This document shows, one piece after another, positions 1 through 10,529 of a DNA stretch of 64,000 nt. Each line of letters starts with the position of its first letter. Position 1 is the first letter of the stretch. The stretch is from Zygnema cylindricum (Eukaryota; Streptophyta; Zygnematophyceae; Zygnematales; Zygnemataceae). Where the stretch lies: assembly GCA_037447655.1 (NCBI GenBank), contig JBBHKE010000349.1, positions 461,281 through 525,280 on the forward strand, read 5' to 3'. A program made the translations under genes and the position numbers. The notes below the pieces were generated by a model. It did no database searches and was not told the origin of the DNA. It was given only the letters and a program-made list of their open reading frames with translations.

Positions 1-359
1 TCGGCAGTAGTACTTTCTAGTACTATACAGTTTTGTGATTGGTTCGTACAGGCTGTAGATAGGAGTTGTGAGAGGGAATTAGGAAAAACTAGGACTTAGG
101 AAAATTTAGGTAGATAGTCCTCTCTCTCAGAGAGTTTGTATAAATTGGCATCTTTGCCACCCTATAACTTATCGCCTGGTTGGCCGTTTTCAGTGATTCT
201 TTTTTCTACGGACTCAGGGGAGTCCACGCTACACAGGGGTGCAGTCAAATTGTCAGTTTGCCTTCTTGGGCAGCAGTGGTTGTGGCTTAAAGTGGGTTAG
301 TTAAATACTATCTAGAGGCTTCCTGTATTCTGTGGTCCAATGGAGGACACAGAATTGCA
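1..359 (+). repeat. Ty1/copia LTR, 3' part (cut by window edge)
   Basis: This is the 3' end of a copia LTR, closely matching the D LTRs (7340-7696 and 14160-14517). It holds the leader with the CTACAC/GTGCAG hairpin and ends in ...GAATTGCA at 359, including the in-LTR start codon at 340. The next base is not the PBS but RT sequence of another copy, so this LTR is inserted in element A. Its 5' end and target duplication lie left of the window. Confidence 0.85.
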
Positions 360-1920
360 GAACTGTCCGGAAAAAAACCGGTGGAAGACAGCCATCAATG
401 AAGAGATGACATCAATCATGGCGGCTGATACATGGGAGCTGGTGGACTATCCACCCGATAGAAAACCAATTGGATGTAAGTGGGTTTTCAAACTAAAACT
501 GAATCTGGATAATACAATTGAGCGGTATAAGGCTCAGTTAGTGGCGAAAGGTTTTACTCAGAAAGAGGGAATAGACTACGAAGAAACCTTCGCTCCGGTC
601 GTCAGATTTCCCTCGGTCCGAATACTTCTCAGTCTGGTAGCTGTAGAAGACATGGAAGTCCACCAAATGGACATAAAGACAGCGTTCCTACATGGAGAAC
701 TAGAGGAGGAGATCTTCATGCGACAACCAGAAGGATTCGTGGAACAAGGAGAGGAAAGTAAGGTATGCCGGCTAATCAAATCTCTCTATGGTTTGAAACA
801 AGCGCCCAGACAGTGGAACAAGAAACTTGATGAGTTCCTTACCAGTTTGGGATACTTTCGCATCAGTTCAGACCATTCAATTTATGTTTTTGACGATGAG
901 GAAGTTGTCATCTTTATTGCAATTTACGTTGATGATCTTCTTGTTCTAAGTAAGTCATTAAAGAAAATTAACAAACTAAAAACAGATCTAAAGGGAAGAT
1001 TCAAAATGAAAGATATGGGGGAGGCTAGATATATTTTTGGAATTCAAGTAGAGAGAAATAAGAAATAGAGGATAATTAGATTAACTCAAAAAGAGGCAAT
1101 TGGAAACATGCAGGAAAAATTTCAGATGAACAAAGCCAACAGTTGGACGACTCTCATGGATCTAAAGAAGGGAAGTGAGGGGAGTGAGGAAAGAGACATC
1201 CTAATTCTAGATGATGAACTAGGTCCAGAAGAGAAGAAGTTTATGCAGACTATTCCATACAGACAGGTAGTGGGCAGTCTGATATATTTTATAAATTGTA
1301 CCAGACCAGATTTGGCAGCAGCTGTAGGAGTGCTAAGTAGGAGTCTGAATGCTCCTACCAAAAGGGATTGGGAAGCAGCAAAAAGGGTCCGCAGATATCT
1401 CATAGGAACTAGGGATCTATGGCTGCATCTGGGTGGGGAAAACACTGACATCACCTCTTGGAGTGATGCCAGTTATGGGGATGCTCCGATGAGAAGATGT
1501 ACATCTGGATATGTGTTGTATGTGGGGAATGGTTCTTGTTGCTGGAGCAGTAAGCAGCAAAAGGTCATTGCTCAGTCTACCATGGAGGCAAAGTATATGG
1601 CATCTTCCTCTGTTGTGAAGGAATTGATGTGGGTTAAATCCTTGCTTGGTGAATTGGGGCATCTTAAGAGTGGAATTCAGAAAATATTATGTGATAATCA
1701 AGCAGCAATTGCAATTGGTGCTAATCTCAAACATCATTTTAAAGCGAAACACATAGACATCAGACTTAGCTTTGTTAGGGAAAAGGTGGAGAACAAAATA
1801 ACAAGTCTAGAATACAGACTAGGTAGTGAGATGGTGGCAGACATGATGACCAAGCCGGTACCTTCTCCTAAATTAAGTTTGTGCAGAGAGAGATGTGGAC
1901 TTAAAATAAAAAGTGACTAG
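360..1920 (+). pseudogene. Ty1/copia pol fragment, RT-RNase H (element A)
   Basis: This is the C-terminal part of a copia polyprotein. The reverse transcriptase runs from the WKTAINEEM/WELVD block through CKWVFKLKLN to the catalytic YVDDLLVLSKS at about 925-957. The RNase H carries SDASYGD, the STMEA block, CDNQAAI and ADMMTKPV near its end. One frame is kept throughout, broken by a single in-frame TAG at 1066-1068, so this is the least damaged RT-RNase H here. Gag, protease and integrase are absent because an LTR is inserted at 359/360. The apparent start codon at 340 belongs to that LTR and is not a natural pol start. A polypurine tract follows the stop codon. Confidence 0.9.
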
Positions 1921-1933
1921 AAAATAAGGGGAG
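1921..1933 (+). other. Polypurine tract of element A
   Basis: AAAATAAGGGGAG directly precedes the 3' LTR, which begins TGTTGAAAT at 1934. It is the plus-strand DNA primer site, and near-identical tracts occur before the B, D and E 3' LTRs. Confidence 0.8.
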
Positions 1934-2931
1934 TGTTGAAATAAAAGGTATTTTCTAGGTTAGTTAAAAGATTTTAAATAAGAGCAGGAAAAAGCAGAGG
2001 CAGCCTGCTTCTAGCTTCTCTCTCTAGCCCCCATACTTGACGTAGTCACTGAAGGCTGGAGAGGAAGCTAGAGCCATGGCTGCCTATGCTCCTTCTAGAG
2101 TCAGAAGGCAGATCCTTGGTAAACTTACCAAAAGGATTGTCAGACCCAGGATTTGATCCTGGTACCTACCATCTGTCAAAGTAGCCGTTAGTCTTACCCT
2201 GTAGTCTAAGACCAGTGCTTAAGTATATAGGGTACGATAGCTACTTAAATATGACGAAAAAGAGAAGTTCGATTTACTGACAAACGGACCACAATCACAC
2301 AGACACAGTTAAATATAGAATTGCAACGGAAATGTACTACTTGTATTTTTAACGGCTATAAATTAACGCCGACATTAATCTAACGACGGAGAAAGAAGAC
2401 GGCATGGCGAAATGGTAGATTTGGCGGTTTTCGGTCACAACCACAACGGGTGACACGTGGCAGCATGACATTAGATGACGGCATCTCCGGGACATATTAT
2501 GGCGAACTCGGATATGGCAGGCGTCGTCTTTCTGGCCATATCGTACAATGGCCGTATAGAAAGTACTTCGGACCAAGTACCTTTCTGTATTGTACACTCA
2601 ATTGATTGGTTTCGTACATCAGTAGGAGAGGGTTTAGAGAGGGGTTTTAGGACTTAGAAAAAAATTAGAGGTAGCCGCCTCTCTCTCATAAAGCTTTTAT
2701 AAAAAATGGTCATTTTTGACCATTGATAATTAACTGCTCAGAGGAGCAAATTCAAGGATTTTTTTTGTGGCAGACTCAACGGAGTCAGCCCTTCCAAGGG
2801 GTGGAGTCTGGTCAGTCTCTATTCTGTTAGGGTGTCAGCAATATTCAGACAAAGCTTAAAGAACTGAGGTTATCCTAGATGCTTCTAGCAAGCTGCCTAC
2901 TCTGAGTAACGATGGAGGTCTCAGAGTTGCA
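1934..2931 (+). repeat. Ty1/copia 3' LTR of element A
   Basis: It starts TGTTGAAAT after the polypurine tract and ends ...AGAGTTGCA (998 bp). It contains an antisense tRNA-like stretch at 2140-2209, a TATA box near 2697 followed by the dyad ATGGTCA-TTT-TGACCAT, and an in-LTR start codon at 2912. The right flank AAGAT is pol of element B, so A appears to be inserted in B. Confidence 0.88.
2129..2209 (-). promoter_or_regulatory. Antisense tRNA-like stretch in A 3' LTR
   Basis: On the minus strand, TTAGAC and GTCTGA (2140-2145) bracket 70 nt and can pair as an acceptor-like stem. A perfect T-arm-like hairpin CCAGG-ATCAAAT-CCTGG overlaps a B-box-like GGATCAAATCC. CCTTTTGG follows a few bases after the stem. 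The D and anticodon arms are poor, so it is tRNA-derived at best, not a tRNA gene. Confidence 0.5.
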
Positions 2932-4572
2932 AAGATTACAAGAAAAACAGGTTAATAACAAGGTAACTAAACTATCTCATCAAGATGAACTTCAAACTTA
3001 TGAAGAGGCGATGACTTGTCCAGAAAGAAACGGATGGAAGACAACCATCAATGAGGAGATGGCCTCAATTATGGCAGCCGATACTTGGGAGCTGGTGGAT
3101 TGTCCACCTAACCAAAAACGAATCGGTTGTAAGTGGGTTTTCAAATTAAAATTGAACCTAGATAACACAATCGAGCGCTAGAAGGCCCGATTAGTGGCAA
3201 AGGGATTTACACAAAAAGAGGGAATTGACTACGAGGAAACCTTTGCCCTGGTGATTAGATTTCCCTCCGTCCGCATACTTCTCAGCTTGGCAACAGCGGA
3301 AGACATAAAATTGCACCAGATGGACATCAAGATAACCTTTTTGCATGGAGAATATGAAGAGGAGATCTTCATGCGACAACCCGAAGGGTTTGTGGAGGAA
3401 GGAGAGGAGAGTAAGGTATGCCGGCTGATTAAATCTCTTTTTGGTTTGAAATAGGCGCCTCGACAGTGGAATTAGAAGCTTGATGAGTTTCTTACTGGTC
3501 TGGGATATATCGGATCAGCTCAGATCACTCAATCTATGTTTTCGAAGATGAGGAAGGTTTTATATTTATTGCAATTTATGTTGATGATTTGCTTGTTTTA
3601 AGTAAATCAATGGAAAAAATTAATAAACTGAAAACCGATCTTAAGGGGAGATTTGAAATGAAGGATATGGGGGAAGCAAAATATATTTTGGGAATTCAAG
3701 TAGAGAGAGACCGAAAAAGAAAAATTATAAGATTGACTCAAAAGGAAGCAATAGGGAACATGCTTGAAAAATTTCAAATGGATAAAGCTAATAGTTGTAC
3801 AACTCCAATGGAATTGAAGAAGGGAAGTGAGGGGAGTGAGGAAGAAGGAGTCATAGTCTTAGACGAGGAATTATCTCCTGAAGAACAGAAGTTCATGCAG
3901 ACTATTCCTTACAGGCAAGTAGTGGGAAGTCTAATATATTTCATGAATTGTACCCGACCGGATTTAGCTGCAGTTGTAGGAGTGCTGAGTAGAAGTCTAA
4001 ATGCTCCCACTAAGAGGGATTGGGAGGCAGCTAAGAGAGTCCTTAGATATTTGATAGGAACTAGGGATCTATGGTTGCATTTGGGTGGGGAGAATACTGA
4101 CATCACTACTTGGAGTGATGCCAGTTATGGTGATGCTCCGATGAGGAGATGCACTTCTGGATATGTATTATATGTGGGTGATGGGGCTTGCTGTTGGAGT
4201 AGCAAACAACAAAAAGTTATTGCTCAGTCCACCATGGAGGCTGAGTATATGGCCTCTTGCTTTGCTGTAAAAGAATTGATGTGGGTCAAGTCTTTGCTTG
4301 GTGAGCTTGGTCACCTTAAGAGTGGTGTGCAGAATTTTTTTTGTGATAATCAGGCAGCAATCGCTATTTCTGCCAATCCTAAACATCATTTTAAAGCTAA
4401 ACACATGGACATTAGACTCAGCTTTGTTAGAGAGAAAGTAGAAAACAAAATAATCAGCTTAGAGTACCGACCAGATAGTGAGATGGTAGCAGATATGATG
4501 ACCAAACCTGTGCCTTCCCCTAAGCTAATTTTTTGCAGGGAAAAGTGTGGTCAGAAATTAAAGATTGACTAG
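2932..4572 (+). pseudogene. Ty1/copia pol fragment, RT-RNase H (element B)
   Basis: It starts inside the integrase-RT linker (LQEKQVNNKVTKLSHQDE), directly after the LTR of A. The RT is broken by an in-frame TAG at about 3179, a TAG at 3452-3454 in the GLKQAPRQWN block (CAG to TAG), a further TAG nearby, and a one-base loss near 3512 relative to element E. From 3589 the frame is open for 327 codons: YVDD-type remainder of RT, then complete RNase H with SDASYGD, the STMEA block, CDNQAAI and ADMMTKPV, ending at TAG 4570-4572. The 5' half is expected left of the window, beyond A. Confidence 0.88.
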
Positions 4573-4585
4573 AAAATAAGGGGAG

Positions 4586-5640
4586 TGTAGAAATTAATGG
4601 TCTTTTTATAGTATTTTCTAGGTCTGAATAGAAATTAGAAAAAAGTTGAGGCAGTCTATCTCTAACTTCTCTCTCCAACTTCTCAAACTTGTCGCAGTCA
4701 CTGAGAAATTGGAGAAGGAGCTAGAGCCATGACTACCTAGGCTATCCAGAGGTTTACGGGAAAATATATTTTAGTTAGGGGTTTAATTTACTAAAAGATA
4801 TGTACCGGCGATAGGATTTGATCCTGGTACCTGCCGGCTGGCAAACAACCTGTAGCCGGTAGCCTTAGCCGTTAAGTCTAGGAGTAGTGTTATGTACTAT
4901 ATGGTTTGATAATTTCTTAAACATTTATACGTAGGATAGTTCATTTAACTGTAACTGTTTACGGGAGACATATATCCAGTAAATGTAAAAGTACGAATTT
5001 CGGTACGGATAAGAAACCAATACCACGCATTTAATTCTTTAGTGAAACAAATACCGCGCATGTATTTATTACAGCTACGATTAAATGTGAATTTTATTGG
5101 ACAGCCGGAATTAACGCCGAGATCGCGGAAGAGGATTTTAGCGGTTTGTGGTCATCGCCACATCGGATGACACATGGCGGAATGACATTGGATCACGGTA
5201 TCTCCAAGGATTAAGGGAGCGAATCCGGACATACCACATGTCGACATTTAGGCCATGTCGTACAATAGCCATAGATAAAGTACACCGACAGCTGTACTTT
5301 TGTGTACGAAACTGAAATCTGATTAGCTCCGTACATCAGTAGATAGAGTCTGTGAGAGAGATAAGACTTAGAAAAATTAGAAAATAGGACCCTCTCTCCC
5401 AGAAAGCTTTTGTACAAAAGGTCAACTTTGACCCTCCATAACTTACAGCTCAGGGGAGCAAATCCAGAGTTTCTTTTTGCTATCAACGCAGGGAAGTCTT
5501 ATCTTCACAAGGGTGAAGTTGGTCAGTTTTGTTTGCCAGGGTGGCAGTTATTTTTGCTGAAACACAAAGGGGTCAGGGTTATCCTAGAGGCTTCTTGGAA
5601 GTTGTCCACTCTGAGGACTTGTGGAGGTCTCACAGTTTCA
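4586..5640 (+). repeat. Ty1/copia 3' LTR of element B
   Basis: It follows the polypurine tract AAAATAAGGGGAG, starts TGTAGAAATTAATGG and ends ...CACAGTTTCA (1055 bp). The leader has a perfect CTTCAC-AAGG-GTGAAG hairpin and GGTCAA-CT-TTGACC downstream of the TATA region. The in-LTR start codon is altered to GTGGAG. It truncates the minus-strand acidic-protein frame at 5641. Confidence 0.88.
4792..4884 (-). promoter_or_regulatory. Antisense tRNA-like stretch in B 3' LTR
   Basis: The minus strand shows AACGGCTAAGGC (A-box-like region), then GGATCAAATCC (B-box-like), then CTTTTAGTAAA after the 3' arm. It is the same order and spacing as in the other LTRs. Confidence 0.4.
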
Positions 5641-6455
5641 GGGGTGACCTCCGCCCGAGAGACGATGTCATGCAGACGGACATCCCACGGGTTGTAATGA
5701 CATAGTAACCCGCGAACGTGTACCCTGTACCGATAGTGCTCTTCGACGACCTCCACAAATGGCAGGGTATGAGGGTCTAACTGTACATAGCCCTTATGGT
5801 TGTTCCCTAGGTCTTTCGTTCTCATGAAACTCCACGCTGGGTGCGACGCCACATCGGCGTGAATATAGATAGGGTCCCCACGTTTCCCTATGCGCCATGA
5901 TAGAAGCCACTCCGAAGGGTCCAAATAAAAGCGCTTGGCAAAACTGAAGGTAGGGTCCGGATGTTGGGTGTCCACAGGGAGTGGGAAGAGGTAATTTGGA
6001 ACTTCCTCTTCTTTCTCACTTTCCCCGTCCGTGTCCTCTCCTTCGCTTCCGAGGAGAAATACCTCGTCCCCGCTAGGGTATTGTGCTTCCTCCTTCTTCT
6101 CCGAGCTTTCCGAGGACTGCTCATCTGGGGTGCTCTCCTTATTAGGGTCCCTTATCACCTCCACATCGGAGGCACGCTCCTCAATCAGCGGGGGTGTCGG
6201 TTCTCGCTCCGGCACCTCCGCAACCGAAATCACATGATCCTCCTCATCCTCTTGATCCCCTTCTTCGAGTGGGTTGTACTCGGGGTCTTGTGAATTTTCT
6301 GACCCCTTTCCTCCGCTGGTCTTTGCTGGTCTTGCCCCGCTACTAGATGTCTCCTCTGGTTCCGTAACTGCCTCTACATCCCTCCTCCTATCTGCCTCTA
6401 CCATGACTTGAGGTGCTGCTAACAATCTATCTGGGCGGGGTACATCTCCTAGTCC
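5641..6455 (-). pseudogene. Unrecognised acidic protein, 3' portion of a split gene
   Basis: The minus strand is open from the D junction (6455) to the B LTR (5641), about 271 codons. The protein is rich in Glu, Ser, Asp and Pro over its first two thirds, then has an ordered-looking aromatic-rich part with the blocks FSFAKRFYLDPSEWLLSW and HYRYRVHVRGLLCHYNPWDV. Its 5' part lies at 14518-14573 on the other side of D. Removing D and one copy of the 5-bp duplication joins both in the same frame, which supports real coding. The 3' end is lost at the B LTR, where the reading continues artificially. No family recognised. It could be a nuclear host protein or the Gag of another retroelement. Confidence 0.55.
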
Positions 6456-6716
6456 TTTTGAAATTTATAGATTTCTAGAGTATTTTTTTTAGGTTTAAAC
6501 ATGTTTTTATAAAAGGAAAAGAAAAAACACGGACAGCCTGCCTCCACCTCCGCTCTCTAGCTCCCATACATGTTGTATTCACTAAAGGTAAGAGAGAGAG
6601 GTTGATCCATGGCTGCCTTAGTTCAACAAACAACTATTTTTAGTAGGTTACTAAAAATATACTTGACGGACTAGAGATTTGATCCTGGTACATGCGGTTC
6701 GTCAAGTTGACCGGTA

Positions 6717-6915
6717 CACCGCGAATCGTTATTAGCGTTGAGAAATTATTAGTGTAAAGAAAAAAATAGCGTCATTCATTCTAATTTAGTGCCAGGAGAC
6801 GTGGTAGACTATGGTCCACGTCCTTAAATTGTGTAGTTTATTCTATTTAAGGTATTAGTGTCAAAATTTTGGGGTGCCGATATAGAGTTCATAACGCTAA
6901 TAACGATTTACGGTG
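6717..6915. mobile_element. MITE with TA target duplication, inside D 5' LTR
   Basis: This 199-bp insert is absent from the sister LTR. Its ends are inverted repeats: CACCGCGAATCGTTATTAGCGTT on the left, and the complement of the right end reads CACCGTAAATCGTTATTAGCGTT (21 of 23 identical). TA flanks both sides (6715-6716, 6916-6917), and the empty site GACCGGTAGCGGTC is preserved near 13731. Related ends occur near 45736, 54235 and 59716. It has no coding capacity. The TA duplication fits the Tc1/mariner (Stowaway-like) class. Confidence 0.9.
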
Positions 6916-7676
6916 TAGCGGTCAGCTTTATCCTAATAGACTAGGACCAATGCTATGTGCTATAGTATGTGATAGATATATATTTAGTTCAAGTGGATAA
7001 AATTCATTTAAGTAGAACTGTATACGGCGTACATAGATTCAGTTTTATAAAGTACTTCGTACGACGCTAATTAAAAACGAATACCACGCATTTTATTTTG
7101 ACATCGGAACAAATGTCGCGCAACTATTTATTACGCTTAAGATTGCGTTTTGCATAAAATCCAACGGCGCACATCATCGCCGAAATCCCGGAGTGGTCAC
7201 TTTGGCGTTTTGTGACGTGGCATGACCTCGAGCCAGGTGGAGAGATGACATTCGGTCATAGGAATTCCGAGGAACGTACGGACGAGTGAAAAGCGGACAC
7301 GCGTCCACTTAATAGCCTTGTCGTACATAGGCCGTACAAAAGGTACATCGGCAGTAGTACTTTTGTGTACGATACAGTAATCTGATTGGTCCGTACTTCA
7401 GTAGATAGGAGTTATTAGAGAGAATTAGGACTTAGAAAATTTTGGTAGGTTGTCACCTCTCCCTTTGAGAGTTTGTACAAATTAGCATTTTTACTACCTC
7501 ATAACTTATCGGCTGGTTGGCCGTTTTCAGTGATTCTTTTTGCTATGGACTCAAGGGAGTCCACGCTGCACAGGGGTGCAGTTAAATTTTTAGTTTGCCT
7601 TCTTCGGAAGAAGTGGTCGTGGCTTAAAGTGGGTTAGTTAAATACTATCTAGAGGCTTCCTGTATTCTGTAGTCCA

Positions 7677-7679
7677 ATG
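7677..7679 (+). promoter_or_regulatory. Gag start codon located inside the LTR (element D)
   Basis: ATG at 7677 lies 20 bases before the LTR end. It is the first codon of a frame reading MEDTELQ in the LTR, then VMGP through the PBS, then Gag. All intact gag copies here (D, E, F, G, H and the stub at 55665) have the same arrangement, so this is the natural start. Confidence 0.8.
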
Positions 7680-8942
7680 GAGGACACAGAATTGCAGGTT
7701 ATGGGCCCACCCTCTAGGGTGCTCACCTTCAATGGATCTGGGTTCATCAATTGGGAAGCCATGATGATGGGAGCTTTGTGTGAAAAACGATACTGTGGTA
7801 TCGTCAGTGGACAAGTGAAACGTCCACCTTCGGGAACTCCACCAGGATTTGGGGGAGTAAGGTTTTCTGCAACAACGGTTGCCTTAGCGGAGGAGGTAGA
7901 TGATGGGGATAGCAGTGTGTCCGAAAAGGAAAAAGGGAAGGAGACACCCCTCACTCCCATTGCCACATTATAGGGAGCGGCGACCGTGAAGACCGTGGAG
8001 AACGATACTCAAATGTGGGAGGATGTAAACATGGCTGCCAAGAACTTTATTCTGAGGCACCTCACTCAAGGTTTGGCCACTCCTCATCTTCACATTTACA
8101 AGGCCGAGGAGTTGTGAGAGAGTTTAGTGGAGATTTATAGAGCTGGAACTATTCAGGAGCTCTAGTTGGCTGAGCAAAAGCTATTGAGTTACACTTACAA
8201 AGGAGGAAAGATGTGAGATTACTGTAATGATCTTTCTTGTTTGTATATGGAAATGGAAAGTGCCGGGTGGACAGGCACAATGAAAATGGAAGTTAACACC
8301 CTTATCATGAAATTACCAGATGAGTTCGAAAACATAGTGTACCGAGTACAGGGAATGCTTGATAGTTCATGGAAATGGAACATAGTAGTCAGGATGATAC
8401 TTGTGCAAGAAAACACAATGGAGATTAGGAGAGGAGGAAAGAGCATTCAAGCTCTAGTAGTAGGAGGGGACCGATGGGGGAAGGACCCGAAGAAACCTTA
8501 TAGAGGGGAAAGAGATCATTCTGGGGGACAGAGGCCCCCAAAGGGTCTTTGTCATTATTGCAAAAAGCCAAGACACTTTATTGCAGATTCTGTCAAGCTA
8601 TCAGAACAGAGGCTCCAAGAAAACCGTGGAGGAGGTTCTTCCGAAGGGAAGAAAAAGGCACTTGTGGTTACAAAAGTGTCAGGAGAAACCAAGGATGAGT
8701 CCTCTGAGGAGGATGGGGAGCTTCTTCTTGACGAGAGTCTGGAGGAGAAGGAGATCCCTCGGAGGCAGAAGTGTGCCCTTGGAGCAATTCGGGACGCTCC
8801 ACAGGAAGGATGGATCATCGACTCAGGTGCATCCATGCATATGTGCCGTGATAAAGAACTCTTCACTAAGCTAAGAAAGATTCCTACTGTAGAGATAGAG
8901 TATGGGGATGGGAGAGTGGTTACCACAGATCTAGTGGGATAA
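7680..8942 (+). pseudogene. Ty1/copia gag-protease region (element D)
   Basis: The N-terminal Gag is open to a TAG at 7971-7973. The middle Gag is recognisable but carries further stops near 8115, 8164 and 8215. The frame from 8241 is open and includes LPDEFENIV, the zinc knuckle CHYCKKPRHFIADS (8551-8592; the final Cys is Ser), an acidic linker and the protease motif DSGASMHMC at about 8820-8846. It ends at TAA 8940-8942. Loss of the last knuckle Cys and several stops make it non-functional. Confidence 0.85.
7697..7711 (+). other. Primer-binding site, half tRNA-iMet type
   Basis: GGTTATGGGCCCACC directly follows the LTR. It is complementary to the anticodon loop and 5' anticodon stem of plant initiator tRNA-Met, not to a tRNA 3' end. 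This matches the half-tRNA priming known for Drosophila copia and yeast Ty5. The same bases encode part of Gag (VMGP). Confidence 0.8.
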
Positions 8943-8960
8943 GTAGATCTGAAAGTCTTA

Positions 8961-10418
8961 GTGGAGGGTAAGACTTCTATACTTACATTCTCAGATGTAC
9001 TTTACATTCCACAGCTCAGTAAAAATCTTGTCTCTACGTCTGTGTTAGATGACAAAGAGTTTGATACATTCACCAGAAAGGGAGTCTTTACAGCTATGTA
9101 TGGGAATGAAGTTTACTTCACAGCAGATAAGGGTAGCCAAGGAATGTTTAGGCTTAACCTGAGTAATGAAAAGAAGAATGCTTACTATGTTGGTGTTCCT
9201 AAGGTGATGATTTGGCATAAGCGGTTGGGGCATGTGCATTTTGATAGGTTGAGGGAAATGAAAAAGCTTAGGATAGTAGAAGGCATTCAGTTTGGAGATA
9301 ATGAAATAATGGATGATTGTAGTGGTTGTGCTCAAGGTAAGGCTCACAGACTTCCCTTTCCCAAAGCCGCCACATATATAGGTGAGAAAGTGTTAGATTT
9401 GGTCCACACAGATATTTGGGGACCTGCAAAAGTACCTTCCGTTGGAGGAAAGAGGTTTATGATGACAATAACTGATGACTGGTCTAGATACTCTAGAGTC
9501 TACTTTCTGAAAACAAAGTATGAAGCATCAACTTACTTCAAAGAATATAAAGCTTGGAGTGAGAAGTTGCATGAAACCCCCATTAAGAGGATAAGGAGTG
9601 ATAATGGGGGGGAATATACCTCTAACGAGTTTGAGGAATATCTGAGAGATGAGGGAGTGCAGCACTTGAACACTGTACCATACAACCCGGAACAAAATGG
9701 GGTAGCTGAGAGGTTGAATCGAACAGTAGGAGATAGTGTGCGCAATATGTTGGCAGACAAGAAAATAGGAAAGAGATTTTGGGCAGAAGCAATGAACTGT
9801 GCCAACTACATTAAGAATAGAGTCCTTACCTCAGCTGTAAAGGGAGTGACACCTTATGAGAGATGGGTTGGAAGGAAACCAGATATCTCACACCTTAAAG
9901 TATTTGGTAGCTAAGTTTACAGTCTTGACACGGATAGGAAAAATTGGAAACTAGATGCTAAGGGAAAACCTGGATACTTTGTGGGATATGATGAGGATGT
10001 TAAGGGATATAGAGTCTATGACTTAGCAAAGAAAGATATCATTCTGGTCAAACACTTAGTTGTCATGGATGAAGGGAAGTCATTTGACCCCTTCAAATAT
10101 ACAAAGAAGATAAGGATCAGATTTGAGTCCGAAAGTGATGAGAATTTGGTAGTTCGCGAAAAGGATATGAGTGAAACCGTGATTACAGATTCAGGGGAGA
10201 TCAAAGATACAAGAGACTCACCGGAAACCTCACATACTCCTATGGACTTCGAGGAGATAGAAGAAGCGGGACAAGAACCGGTTTTCATGGACAGGGGAGC
10301 CGATGAGACAGTGAGAAGAAATCTAAGACTTCCATCCATTCCAGCTTCGGAGTTTGAGGGAGGAAGGAGGACCAGCAAAAGGATACAGGAAAAACAAGTT
10401 GCCCATAAGTTAACTTAG
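8961..10418 (+). pseudogene. Ty1/copia integrase and linker (element D)
   Basis: An open 317-codon frame (8961-9914) carries the HHCC zinc-binding block (WHKRLGHVHF...DDCSGCAQGKAHRLPFP, about 9211-9360). It also carries the catalytic core: HTDIWGP, IRSDNGGEY and PEQNGVAERLNR, which supply the expected Asp, Asp and Glu. A TAA at 9912-9914 (CAA to TAA by comparison with E) separates it from the GYDEDVKGYRVYDL C-terminal block and the acidic linker (9981-10418), which ends with TAG. It is the best-preserved integrase core in plus orientation here. Confidence 0.88.
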
Positions 10419-10529
10419 TTATCTCACCTAGATGAGCCTCAGTCTTACTTAGAGCCAGTGAATAGTCCAGAGAAAGAAAAATGGATTAGAGCCATAATTG
10501 ATGAGATGGCTTCTATCATAGAAGCAAAT

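Larger units (their letters stand above)
6456..7696 (+). repeat. Ty1/copia 5' LTR of element D
   Basis: It matches the D 3' LTR (13480-14517) but is about 200 bp longer because of a MITE at 6717-6915. The first bases are TTTTGAAATTT where the 3' LTR has TGTTGAAATTT. It ends ...GAATTGCA at 7696, followed at once by the PBS. The left flank AGTCC (6451-6455) matches CGTCC at 14518-14522 in four of five bases, read as the target duplication. A perfect CTGCAC-AGGG-GTGCAG hairpin lies in the leader. Confidence 0.9.

Noticed and set aside
340-1068. A seemingly complete frame starting MEDTELQ and running into RT
   Set aside because: The first seven codons are the end of an inserted LTR. It is an LTR-pol junction, not a natural fusion gene. 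The same applies at 2912 and 26151.
2140-2209. A functional tRNA gene
   Set aside because: The D and anticodon arms do not fold properly and the T-loop lacks the canonical TTC. Only tRNA-like promoter features are claimed.
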